Notes: generated by a model from the sequence alone, not told the origin. Positions 23,309 through 30,400 are shown, counted from the first letter of the stretch. The stretch is DNA of 33,162 nt from Dehalococcoidales bacterium (GCA_016929875.1 JAFGHZ010000026.1:1-33162); one strand, 5' to 3'. Numbers and translations: made by a program.

Positions 23309-24955
23309 ATGAAAATCTACAACACCCTTTCCCGCCAAAAAAAAGATTTCCGGCCGCATAGCAAAACTGTAACGATGTATGTATGCGGGGTCAATCCCTA
23401 CGCCGATGCGCATATCGGCCATGCTATGAGCTACGTTACTTTCGATACCGTGCGGCGGTACCTGGAATATAGTGGCCACAAGGTAAAACATGTTGAAAAT
23501 GTCACCGATGTCGAAGATAACATCATCAATCACGCAAACAAACTCGGCATTTCCGTAAAAGAATTAACCACCAAGTACACGATACGCTATTTTGAGGATA
23601 TGGACGCCCTCAATATCTTACGCCCTCATTTCATCCCGAAGGCAACCGAGACCATCCCCGAAATCATCGAGATGACTCGCGGACTTATAGACCGCGGGTT
23701 CGCCTATGAAACCAGGGGCAGTGTTTATTTCCGTGTCAACAGCATGAGCGACTACGGTAAACTATCTCATCGCACGCTGGATATGATGATGGCGGGAGCG
23801 CGCATCGAACCGGGTGAAGAAAAAGAGCACCCGATGGACTTTGTGCTCTGGAAAGCCGCTAAACCCGGCGAACCTGCCTGGGACAGCCCCTGGGGAAAAG
23901 GAAGACCCGGCTGGCATATCGAATGCAGTGCCATGTCTCTAAAATACCTCGGTGAGACCATCGATATTCACGGCGGGGGACAGGACTTGATTTTCCCACA
24001 CCATGAAAACGAAATCGCTCAATCCGAATGCTTTACCGGGAAAAAACCTTTCGTACAATACTGGATGCATAACGGTCTCTTGCAGATGGGTGCCGAGAAA
24101 ATGAGTAAATCGCTCGGTAATCTCATCACGATAAGACAAGCCTTAGAAAAATACAGCGCGGACGGATTACGTCTTTTCATTCTAAGCTCGTACTACCGCA
24201 ATCCTCTAACCTATTCTACCGAGGCAATGGACGCAGCAGAGAAAGGAGCCGAGCGGTTACGGCAAGTATCACCGGGTAAGGGGAAAGAGCACGGCGAAAA
24301 AGTCGACGCCGCATCTTTCAAACAGCGCTTTATTGAGTTTATGGACGATGATTTCAGCACACCGCAGGCGATTGCCGTGTTATTTGATCTGGCACGGGAA
24401 ATCAATCGCGGCAATGATGAAGAGAAAGATACGACCGAAGCAGATGCCACATTCCGCGAACTGGCAGGAGTGCTCGGTCTGACGCTTCAAGAACCGGAGG
24501 AACATTCTTTCGAGAAAAAGCTATATGAAGAAATGAAATTACTATACGACAAAAAGGTTTATTCAGAGATTAACAAGAGAATTGAGCCTAATTTGCCAAG
24601 ACTGGATAAATACCCATCTGTACGCTCCGATTTATTGAAATCTCTAGGTGATAAACAAGTCAATACGAGAGATCCTTCTTTTATTATACTAGAGACGGAT
24701 ATAAACCTAAATATAGCATCGGTTGAATCACTTCACGATAATTTGAAACGTCAAAACTATGATGGCATTGTAGAGAATTTAAAGAGCATTGCAAGCACCG
24801 CAGATGCCAGTACTACTTACTTTGCTAATATTAGAGACCAACTACGTCAAACCAAGCAATTCAAAGCCGCCGATGAAATCCGTGATAAGCTACTGGAAAT
24901 GGACGTGGTACTGGAAGACACTCCGCAGGGCACAATCTGGAAGCGGAAGAAGTGA
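23309..24955 (+). CDS. cysS: Cysteinyl-tRNA synthetase with an extra AT-rich internal segment
   Basis: The 548-residue enzyme charges tRNA(Cys). The zinc/HIGH region is CGVNPYADAHIGHAMSYVTFD; GWHIECSAMS, GGGQDLIFPHHENEIAQSE and the KMSKS motif EKMSKSLGNL follow. The end, FKAADEIRDKLLEMDVVLEDTPQGTIWK, is canonical. CysS is usually about 460-490 residues. Here roughly 80 or more extra residues lie between LAGVLGLTLQEPEE and that tail (bases about 24500-24835), encoded by DNA much richer in A/T than the rest of the gene. The ATG at 23309 follows AAGGA and gives the normal MKIYNTLS start. All catalytic motifs are intact. Confidence 0.93.
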   Translation: MKIYNTLSRQKKDFRPHSKTVTMYVCGVNPYADAHIGHAMSYVTFDTVRRYLEYSGHKVKHVENVTDVEDNIINHANKLGISVKELTTKYTIRYFEDMDALNILRPHFIPKATETIPEIIEMTRGLIDRGFAYETRGSVYFRVNSMSDYGKLSHRTLDMMMAGARIEPGEEKEHPMDFVLWKAAKPGEPAWDSPWGKGRPGWHIECSAMSLKYLGETIDIHGGGQDLIFPHHENEIAQSECFTGKKPFVQYWMHNGLLQMGAEKMSKSLGNLITIRQALEKYSADGLRLFILSSYYRNPLTYSTEAMDAAEKGAERLRQVSPGKGKEHGEKVDAASFKQRFIEFMDDDFSTPQAIAVLFDLAREINRGNDEEKDTTEADATFRELAGVLGLTLQEPEEHSFEKKLYEEMKLLYDKKVYSEINKRIEPNLPRLDKYPSVRSDLLKSLGDKQVNTRDPSFIILETDINLNIASVESLHDNLKRQNYDGIVENLKSIASTADASTTYFANIRDQLRQTKQFKAADEIRDKLLEMDVVLEDTPQGTIWKRKK

Positions 24956-24962
24956 CACATCG

Positions 24963-25000
24963 CCATTACGAACCGCTATAGTCGGGGGCGAAGCAATCTC
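24963..25000. repeat. Partial copy of the CATTGCGAG-type dispersed repeat
   Basis: The segment begins CCATTACGAACC and ends with GGGCGAAGCAATCTC (24986-25000). The latter 15 bases recur exactly at 26527-26541 in the larger repeat beyond the radical-SAM gene. Confidence 0.55.
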
Positions 25001-25028
25001 CGGGTTGGACATGGGAATAAGTAATACT

Positions 25029-25115
25029 CCATTCCAGCGAAAGCTGGAATCCAGAGAATCATTTACTGGATTCTGGATCATCCCGTATCAAGTACGGGAC
25101 AGGCGTCCAGAATGG
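25029..25115. repeat. Palindromic intergenic repeat with ATTCCAGC/GCTGGAAT hairpin
   Basis: The 87-base unit runs from CCATTCCAG to CCAGAATGG. Inside are an 8-bp hairpin closed by a GAAA loop (25031-25050), a GAATCCAG/CTGGATTC pair, and CCCGTA/TACGGG. The structure resembles the widespread dRS3-like ATTCC-type repeats of bacterial genomes. No gene lies in 24956-25185. Confidence 0.65.
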
Positions 25116-25185
25116 TGTTTTGAGTAGTTGAGACGTTATATCATTGGGCAAACTCTGTGAATACATCGAAGAATAATAGTGAAAA

Positions 25186-26457
25186 ATGGCTGATGACACA
25201 TTCTCTACAACTGCCGCCCGTTTCGCCGGCTGGGTAACACGGAGGGAAGGCAGAAAGTTCCTGCAGCTCAGCGACGACTTCCCGGAGCCGACCGTTCCGC
25301 AGGAAAAAGTCGGGCGCGCTGATTGGGCGTCACTCTATATCCACATCCCGTTCTGCCGGACGCTGTGCCCCTTCTGCTGTTTTAACCGCTATCTGCTGGA
25401 TGAGACTAAAGCGCGGCGCTACTTTATCAACCTGAAAAAAGAGGTGGAGTTTTACATCCAGCGGGGGTTTCGCTTCTCCGATTTCTACTTCGGCGGCGGT
25501 ACACCGACCGTCCTGATGGACGAACTGCTGGGATTTATCGATTTCCTGAAGCAGAATTTCAACGTCAGGCGAATCTCGCTGGAGACCACCCACCGTGAAA
25601 TTACGCCGGAGGTAATCGCATCACTGAAAAATGCGGGCATCAACCGCCTCTCCATCGGGGTACAGAGCTTCGATGACGACCTGCTAAAGGCAATGGGGAG
25701 ACTGGTTGGCAGTGGTGAGGAAGCCAAAGAGAAACTAAAGATAGCACAGGGGCAATTCGATACCGTTAATGCCGATTTCATCTTCAATTTCCCGACGCAA
25801 ACGGTCGAACAATTTAAAAAAGATGTCGCTATTTTCAAGGAACTGGGGCTCGACCAGGCGACCTTCTACCCGCTAATGCCCTCGCCTCACAAGAAGAGCC
25901 GACTGGAAAGAAAATTCAGCAAGGTGGATACCGCCCGCGAAAGGGAATTCTACGAAGTGATTCTGCAGGAACTTTACCTGAGCGGTTATCAGGCTTCCAC
26001 CGCATGGTGTTTTTCCCACGGGCACCGCCAGATAGACGAATATATAATCGACTACGACGATTACGTCGGTGTGGGAGCGGGTTCCGTGGGTTTTCTGAAC
26101 GGCGATTTTTACGTCAATACCTTCGCGCTGGAAAAGTACGACGAGTTGATATCCGCGGGCAAACTACCGATTGTCAGCTGGCGCCGTCTCTCGGAGAGGG
26201 AGCACCTGAGATACTATATGCTGACCAAACTCTTCGGGATGTCGCTGGACCGGTATAAATTCCTCCAGAGGTTCGATGGTGATGTCGACCGCAAATTATG
26301 GTGGGAGTTGAAGTTCTTCAAGCTGTTCGGACTGGTCAAAGATGAAGGATTGATCAAAGTGACCCCGAAGGGTATGTACACGGTGTGCGTGATGCAGAAG
26401 GAATTCTTTGCCGCACTGAATACCCTGAGGGAACGGTACATCGAGAAACAGGTCTAA
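25186..26457 (+). CDS. Radical SAM protein, coproporphyrinogen III oxidase-like (HemN/HemW family)
   Basis: The 423-residue protein carries the radical-SAM cluster motif CRTLCPFCC (Cys57, Cys61, Cys64) after SLYIHIPF. The glycine-rich SAM segment FYFGGGTPTVL and the HemN-like RLSIGVQSFDDDLLKAMGR and FNFPTQTVEQFKKDV follow. About 50 residues precede the cluster, unlike true HemW, which starts almost at it. Heme chaperone, heme-degrading or porphyrin roles are all possible. It stands alone between two repeat blocks, with no clear ribosome site before the ATG. Its base composition is like the core genes. Confidence 0.78.
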   Translation: MADDTFSTTAARFAGWVTRREGRKFLQLSDDFPEPTVPQEKVGRADWASLYIHIPFCRTLCPFCCFNRYLLDETKARRYFINLKKEVEFYIQRGFRFSDFYFGGGTPTVLMDELLGFIDFLKQNFNVRRISLETTHREITPEVIASLKNAGINRLSIGVQSFDDDLLKAMGRLVGSGEEAKEKLKIAQGQFDTVNADFIFNFPTQTVEQFKKDVAIFKELGLDQATFYPLMPSPHKKSRLERKFSKVDTAREREFYEVILQELYLSGYQASTAWCFSHGHRQIDEYIIDYDDYVGVGAGSVGFLNGDFYVNTFALEKYDELISAGKLPIVSWRRLSEREHLRYYMLTKLFGMSLDRYKFLQRFDGDVDRKLWWELKFFKLFGLVKDEGLIKVTPKGMYTVCVMQKEFFAALNTLRERYIEKQV

Positions 26458-26469
26458 AAATCTCATGTC

Positions 26470-26607
26470 CCATTGCGAGCCCCGATGACACTTTGTATAA
26501 ACCCTCTTAATTCGATAGATAATCGTGGGCGAAGCAATCTCACTTATTCAAAAGTCCGTTGTCAGCGAGATTGCCGCGCCCCCGATAATACCGGGGTTTC
26601 GCAATGG
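26470..26607. repeat. Nested palindromic repeat (MITE-like), 138 bp
   Basis: Outer arms CCATTGCGA (26470-26478) and TCGCAATGG (26599-26607) enclose inner arms GCAATCTC (26534-26541) and GAGATTGC (26567-26574). This nested layout is typical of small non-coding mobile repeats. No protein is encoded. Part of it recurs at 24963-25000. Confidence 0.7.
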
Positions 26608-26615
26608 TTCGACGG

Positions 26616-26644
26616 TTGTTTTGAATCATTATTTCCGCTATGAT
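26616..26644 (+). promoter_or_regulatory. Promoter of queF, implying a leaderless or near-leaderless mRNA
   Basis: TTGTTT (26616-26621), 17 bases, and TATGAT (26639-26644) are followed after nine bases by the queF ATG. No ribosome site is present. The promoter begins just beyond the repeat at 26470-26607. Confidence 0.5.
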
Positions 26645-26653
26645 ATTACTACT

Positions 26654-27055
26654 ATGACAAAGGACAAATACGCCGAAAAGCGCTTCGATATCCAGAAGGA
26701 ATCCGCCATCGATGTCGCCGCACTTGAGAAAATCCCCTTCGATTATGCCGGCTCGGCAACCGAAGTAGTTTACGAGACTGAAGAATTCACCTGTGTCTGC
26801 CCATGGACAGGCTTGCCGGACTTCGGCACACTGACTATTTGCTACACCCCGAAAGAGTCCTTAATCGAGCTGAAATCCCTGAAATACTACCTGACCTCTT
26901 ACCGCAATGTCGGCATTATCCAGGAGCACGCCGTCAACCGCATCTTGAAAGACCTCGTAAAGCTGGTAAAACCGCTTTCCATGAGCATAGAAGCGGAATA
27001 CCGGGAAAGAGGAGGGATTAAGAGTTGGGCAAGCGCGAGGCATGGAGTAAAATAG
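26654..27055 (+). CDS. queF: NADPH-dependent 7-cyano-7-deazaguanine reductase
   Basis: The 133-residue enzyme reduces preQ0 to preQ1 in queuosine synthesis. It is the short, unimodular type. The catalytic Cys lies in EEFTCVCPWTGLPDFGTL and the QueF signature ESLIELKSLKYYLTSYRN follows. The ATG at 26654 is chosen because residues before it, encoded by repeat DNA, are unlike QueF. The C-terminus reads GGIKSWASARHGVK. A second copy of the same GGIKSWASA-coding sequence lies at 27687-27713, beyond the next gene, suggesting that the 3' end was displaced or replaced. Confidence 0.92.
   Translation: MTKDKYAEKRFDIQKESAIDVAALEKIPFDYAGSATEVVYETEEFTCVCPWTGLPDFGTLTICYTPKESLIELKSLKYYLTSYRNVGIIQEHAVNRILKDLVKLVKPLSMSIEAEYRERGGIKSWASARHGVK
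27009..27036 (+). repeat. Direct repeat, upstream copy (inside queF 3' end)
   Basis: These 28 bases match 27685-27712 at 24 positions. The two copies bracket the DUF6174 gene. In the queF frame both copies encode GGIKSWAS. Confidence 0.7.
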
Positions 27056-27681
27056 GCAACTGGTTAAGACTTGCGCTTAAGTGGTTTTTTGCCAGACCAA
27101 AGGTTTACTGTCCTGTACTTATAGTTGTATTTTTAGTAATTTTTCTGTGCATAGCAAGTTCTCCCTCTGTTTTGCTATTTTTTATTGACGCTCCGCCCCG
27201 GACTATTGAACCGACATACACAGAATTCCACAGCGATGAACCCGACGAACAGTTTTATGCACAAATAGAAACTCTCACTGAAAATGACAGGGCTCTCTGG
27301 GAAGAAAAGGGGATTTCATCCTACAGATATACACTTACTAGGTGGTGGTTTCCATGGGGTAGTACAACATACAGGATTACTGTCAAGGGCAGCACTATAA
27401 CTTCTATTAGACAATACGAGCCGATTTTATGGTTCAGCCTTGGCTTACATGTTTCGCAAAAATGCTCGGAGGACTACTGCGGGAATTCTTACACAATAGA
27501 GGCCCTATTCGACTATATACTGGGTGAACTGAGTAAAAACAATGATGATACTACTAATAATGTCATTGCTCTTGCTTTTCACCCGGATTTTCATATCCCT
27601 GTTGCTGGTTTTTTTAATGACGACCATGCCTATGATTACGCGCACGGATTCTATATTTCAAATTTCCAGGTTCTCAAATAG
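27025..27681 (+). CDS. Membrane-anchored DUF6174-like protein
   Basis: This 218-residue protein has one N-terminal hydrophobic helix (VYCPVLIVVFLVIFLCIAS). The outer domain has the pattern of DUF6174: ISSYRYTLTRWWFPWG, YRITVKGSTITSIRQ, TIEALFDYI, and a C-terminal HPDFHIPVAGFFNDD motif with YDYAHGFYISNF. Function is unknown; the fold is probably an extracellular beta domain. The proposed TTG start at 27025 overlaps queF by 31 bases and has GGAGGG about ten bases upstream. The gene is AT-richer than queF and is bracketed by direct repeats of the queF end, which suggests it was inserted. Confidence 0.65.
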   Translation: MGKREAWSKIGNWLRLALKWFFARPKVYCPVLIVVFLVIFLCIASSPSVLLFFIDAPPRTIEPTYTEFHSDEPDEQFYAQIETLTENDRALWEEKGISSYRYTLTRWWFPWGSTTYRITVKGSTITSIRQYEPILWFSLGLHVSQKCSEDYCGNSYTIEALFDYILGELSKNNDDTTNNVIALAFHPDFHIPVAGFFNDDHAYDYAHGFYISNFQVLK

Positions 27682-27686
27682 GTTGA

Positions 27687-27737
27687 GGCGGAATCAAGAG
27701 TTGGGCGAGCGCAAACTGGGAGAAAGGAGATAAATAA
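27687..27737 (+). pseudogene. Displaced 3' remnant of a second queF copy
   Basis: In one frame these bases read GGIKSWASANWEKGDK then TAA. The first nine residues equal the end of the intact QueF, yet five of the nine codons differ, all by synonymous changes. An in-frame TGA precedes the segment, so it cannot be read as a QueF end now. It stops four bases before the cupin ATG and supplies that gene's AGGAG site. Confidence 0.65.
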
Positions 27738-27741
27738 AAAT

Positions 27742-28071
27742 ATGAAAGTTAAAAAGTATTCGGATGTTAAACCGACTCAGGAGTTACCCGGCGTAACCAA
27801 ACGCGAGGTTGTTAATGCAAATGACGGTGCCCCGAATTTCTGTATGAGGGTTTTCGAAATTCAACCCGGCAGTAATACACCTTCCCATTCGCATAACTGG
27901 GAGCACGAAATCTATGTTCTGTCAGGGAAGGGAGTGGTAGTCTGTCCTGAGGGAGAAACCCCTATCAGTAAAGACAGTGTCGTCTTTATTCCTGCGAACG
28001 AACACCACCGTATCATCAACAAGGGTAAAACCGTCCTGCAGTTCATTTGCCTGATACCGTTTATAAAATAG
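27742..28071 (+). CDS. Small cupin-domain protein
   Basis: The 109-residue single cupin shows motif 1 in PGSNTPSHSHNWEHEIYVLSG (His-x-His and Glu metal ligands) and motif 2 in FIPANEHHRIINKG. Such proteins bind a metal and act as sensors, isomerases or dioxygenases; the substrate cannot be told here. The start follows AAAGGAG in the queF remnant. The last base of its TAG stop is the first base of the DUF559 element. Confidence 0.8.
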   Translation: MKVKKYSDVKPTQELPGVTKREVVNANDGAPNFCMRVFEIQPGSNTPSHSHNWEHEIYVLSGKGVVVCPEGETPISKDSVVFIPANEHHRIINKGKTVLQFICLIPFIK

Positions 28072-28545
28072 ACCTCACCCCTTCCCCTCTCCGTCGACGG
28101 AGAGGGGAAAAGAAGAGGAGCGGTAATAATTCATGCCAAAAGATGCTCATACCTGGCATACCACACCAGAACTATGGGAAAAGCTCAAACCTCTAGCGCG
28201 ACAAAAGAGAAAGGAACCAACTAAAGCCGAAGAGAAACTGTGGCAATGTCTCCGTAGAAAGCAACTATCGGGCTTCAAATTCAGACGTCAACACCCTATC
28301 GAACGTTTCATCGTCGATTTTTACTGCGCCGAAGTAGGGCTGGCGGTGGAGATTGATGGGCCTATCCATCAATATAGCAAAGAAGAAGACCTTGTCAGGC
28401 AAGCTTACATTGAGAGCCAGAGTTTTCGCCTCCTGCGTTTTTCGAACGAGGACGTCCTTAACAACACGGATGGGGTATTAAACAAAATAGAGGCTGTCTT
28501 GAATTTCCCTCTCCGTAAACGGAGAGGGAAATAAAGGGTGAGGTC
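28071..28545. mobile_element. 475-bp palindrome-bounded element carrying a DUF559 gene
   Basis: GACCTCACCC (28071-28080) and its exact complement GGGTGAGGTC (28536-28545) form terminal inverted repeats. Just inside each end is a long perfect palindrome. The left one is 28082-28109, with 14-base arms and no loop; the right one is 28503-28532, with 14-base arms and a two-base loop. Both contain CCTCTCCGT. The only gene inside is a DUF559 protein, whose last codons are made from the right palindrome. The unit fits exactly between the cupin stop and the radA stop. No clear target duplication is seen. Confidence 0.7.
28133..28534 (+). CDS. DUF559 endonuclease-like protein
   Basis: The 133-residue product matches the DUF559 group related to very-short-patch-repair (Vsr) and restriction-type nucleases. 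It shows TKAEEKLWQCLRRKQLSGFKFRRQHPIERFIVDFYC, then AVEIDGPIHQYSKEED with the Glu and Asp of a possible PD-(D/E)xK-like centre, and RLLRFSNEDVLNN. The terminal residues FPLRKRRGK are encoded by the flanking palindrome. GAGGAG lies about a dozen bases before the ATG. Its location inside matching palindromes suggests it may help mobilise or process them, which is inference. Confidence 0.8.
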   Translation: MPKDAHTWHTTPELWEKLKPLARQKRKEPTKAEEKLWQCLRRKQLSGFKFRRQHPIERFIVDFYCAEVGLAVEIDGPIHQYSKEEDLVRQAYIESQSFRLLRFSNEDVLNNTDGVLNKIEAVLNFPLRKRRGK

Positions 28546-28549
28546 GTAT

Positions 28550-29911
28550 TTATTTCCCCAATCCCCTCTCCACCGCTTCTCTGAGACTGCCGAATGCCAG
28601 GACTTCTATATCTTCAGGCACCAGCGTGATTTTACCGCCCGCTTTCGGCGTCAGGATGCGTTTGAAGCCTAAACGTGCCGCTTCCGATACACGCCGTTCC
28701 AGTTGAGGCACTGCCCGTAATTCGCCGCTCAAACCGATTTCACCCACCGCCGCCAGTTCATGGTCCACGCTGACATCACGGAAGCTGGAGACAATCGCCA
28801 GGGCAATCCCTAAATCGGCCGCCGGCTCATCGATTTTCAGCCCGCCGGTGACATTGACCATAATATCCTGGTTCCCCAGTTTCATCCCCAGCCTGCGCGT
28901 CAATACCGCCGTAACCATCAGCAACCGATTGAAATCGACGCCGTTGGCAGTACGCCGCGGCATCCCGAAGCTGGTGGCGTTGGTCAACGCCTGAATTTCT
29001 ACCAGCAAAGGACGACTCCCCTCGATTACGGGTACTACCACCGAACCGACCGTCTCCTCCTGCCTCTGCGAAAGAAACGCCAGCGACGGGTTTTCGACCT
29101 CGAGCAAGCCTTTACCTTTCATCTCGAACACGCCGATTTCATTGGTAGAACCGAAACGGTTTTTCACACAGCGGAGCAAGCGGTAAGCGCTGAACTGCTC
29201 GCCTTCCAGGTACAAAACGACATCGACGATGTGCTCCAGCACACGCGGGCCAGCAATCGCGCCCTCTTTAGTAACGTGTCCGGTAATAAATACCGGCACG
29301 CCGCTGGACTTTGCCCAGCTCATCAATCTCTGCGCCGACTGCCGCACCTGCGTAATACTGCCCGAGATGCCGTCGTCTTCCTGAGTATGGGCCGTCTGGA
29401 TGGAATCGATAATGAGCAGAGAAGGCTGTAATTCCTCCGCATGCTCCAGAACGGCATCGACATCCGTCTCGGCAAGCAGGTATAAACCGTCTCCCGCGAT
29501 GCCGAGCCGCTTCGCCCTGATTTTTATCTGGTTCGGGGTTTCCTCACCGGAAACATAGACCACTCTGCCATGCGATTTTGCCAGAAGAGCGGAGGCTTGC
29601 AACAGCAGAGTCGACTTGCCGATACCGGGCTCGCCGCCGATTAATACCAGCGAGCCGGGGACAATCCCGCCTCCCAATACACGATTGAACTCATCGATGG
29701 GGACAGGGAAGCGTTCCGTAGCTTCCAGTACTACCCGGGATAATTCCTCGGGCTGTCTGTCGCTTTTAGCCGCACGGGAACGGGACTTTGTCTCTTTGAC
29801 CGTTTGTTCAACGAAGCTGTTCCATGCCTGGCAATTGGGGCATTTCCCCACCCATCTTAGGCTTTCTTTTCCGCACTGCTGGCAGATATAAACCGTTCGG
29901 GATTTTTCCAT
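28550..29911 (-). CDS. radA: DNA repair protein RadA
   Basis: The 453-residue protein has an N-terminal zinc finger (YICQQCGKESLRWVGKCPNCQAW), a RecA-like ATPase with Walker A GEPGIGKSTLL, and the family's LLRCVKNRFGSTNEIGVFEM (KNRFG) motif. A C-terminal Lon-like domain (VTGGLKIDEPAADLGIALAI ... AVGEIGLSGELRAV) follows. RadA promotes branch migration of recombination intermediates. Its ATG has no ribosome site, but a promoter six bases upstream suggests a leaderless message. Its 3' end lies five bases from the DUF559 element. Confidence 0.95.
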   Translation of the reverse strand: MEKSRTVYICQQCGKESLRWVGKCPNCQAWNSFVEQTVKETKSRSRAAKSDRQPEELSRVVLEATERFPVPIDEFNRVLGGGIVPGSLVLIGGEPGIGKSTLLLQASALLAKSHGRVVYVSGEETPNQIKIRAKRLGIAGDGLYLLAETDVDAVLEHAEELQPSLLIIDSIQTAHTQEDDGISGSITQVRQSAQRLMSWAKSSGVPVFITGHVTKEGAIAGPRVLEHIVDVVLYLEGEQFSAYRLLRCVKNRFGSTNEIGVFEMKGKGLLEVENPSLAFLSQRQEETVGSVVVPVIEGSRPLLVEIQALTNATSFGMPRRTANGVDFNRLLMVTAVLTRRLGMKLGNQDIMVNVTGGLKIDEPAADLGIALAIVSSFRDVSVDHELAAVGEIGLSGELRAVPQLERRVSEAARLGFKRILTPKAGGKITLVPEDIEVLAFGSLREAVERGLGK

Positions 29912-29917
29912 GCAATG

Positions 29918-29946
29918 ACTTTACTGGATTTTGGAGAATTAAGCAA
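29918..29946 (-). promoter_or_regulatory. radA promoter, implying a leaderless mRNA
   Basis: On the minus strand TTGCTT (29946-29941), 17 bases and TAAAGT (29923-29918) end six bases before the radA ATG at 29911. No ribosome site is present in the interval. Confidence 0.45.
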
Positions 29947-30032
29947 GAGGTTAAGTGGTTGGTATACTTTATTTAATTGAAAGTTCAGCTATAAACCCCA
30001 AGGTACGTTACTAAACAACGACCCACTCCCAA

Positions 30033-30153
30033 CCTCGCCCTATTAGGGCGAGGAATAATACAAGAGGAAGGGCAAATGCCCTTCCTCTTCTGGAACTTCT
30101 ACCTGCAAACACACGGAAATGTCTAAAACCAAATGGCGGGATATACTCCCGCC
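30033..30153. terminator. Cluster of three strong hairpins between the biotinyl gene and radA
   Basis: The 267-base gap holds three stem-loops in a row. CCTCGCCCT/AGGGCGAGG is at 30033-30053 (9 bp, 3-base loop). A perfect 13-bp stem is at 30062-30089 (2-base loop). GGCGGGA/TCCCGCC is at 30135-30153 (7 bp). On the minus strand the last is followed by TTTGGTTTT, so it could terminate transcription after the biotinyl gene. The other two lack T-runs. No gene is seen here. Confidence 0.5.
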
Positions 30154-30178
30154 CTTCGAGATGCCCTCTGAACTTTAT

Positions 30179-30400
30179 CTAAATATCAATCACGATTAAC
30201 GGCTTACCGCTTTCTACTACCTGCTTGGGGGCAATCTTGATTTCAGCGACCTTACCACTCACAGGTGATACAATGGGGTTTTCCATCTTCATTGATTCGA
30301 GGTAGAGGAGAATATCGCCTTCCTCGACTTTATCGCCGACCTTAACTTCGATACTGATAATCGTGCCCGTAATCGGGGATTCAATAATTTCCTGCGCCAA
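30179..30400 (-). CDS. Stand-alone biotinyl carrier domain protein
   Basis: The 73-residue protein is a single biotin/lipoyl-attachment domain. The biotinylation motif is ESMKMEN with Lys38, placed at the tip hairpin. The flanking halves SPITGTIISIEVKVGDKVEEGD and SPVSGKVAEIKIAPKQVVESG are the usual pseudo-symmetric strands. It would carry carboxyl groups for an acyl-CoA carboxylase or decarboxylase whose other subunits are not in the window. The start is a TTG at 30400, strongly supported by AGGAG six bases upstream on the minus strand. Confidence 0.85.
   Translation of the reverse strand: MAQEIIESPITGTIISIEVKVGDKVEEGDILLYLESMKMENPIVSPVSGKVAEIKIAPKQVVESGKPLIVIDI

Noticed and set aside
26525..26653. 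Longer QueF starting at a GTG at 26525
   Set aside because: The added residues are encoded by the palindromic repeat and promoter and are unlike QueF N-termini.
30033..30153. CRISPR-like array
   Set aside because: The three palindromes differ in sequence and there are no regular spacers or cas genes.
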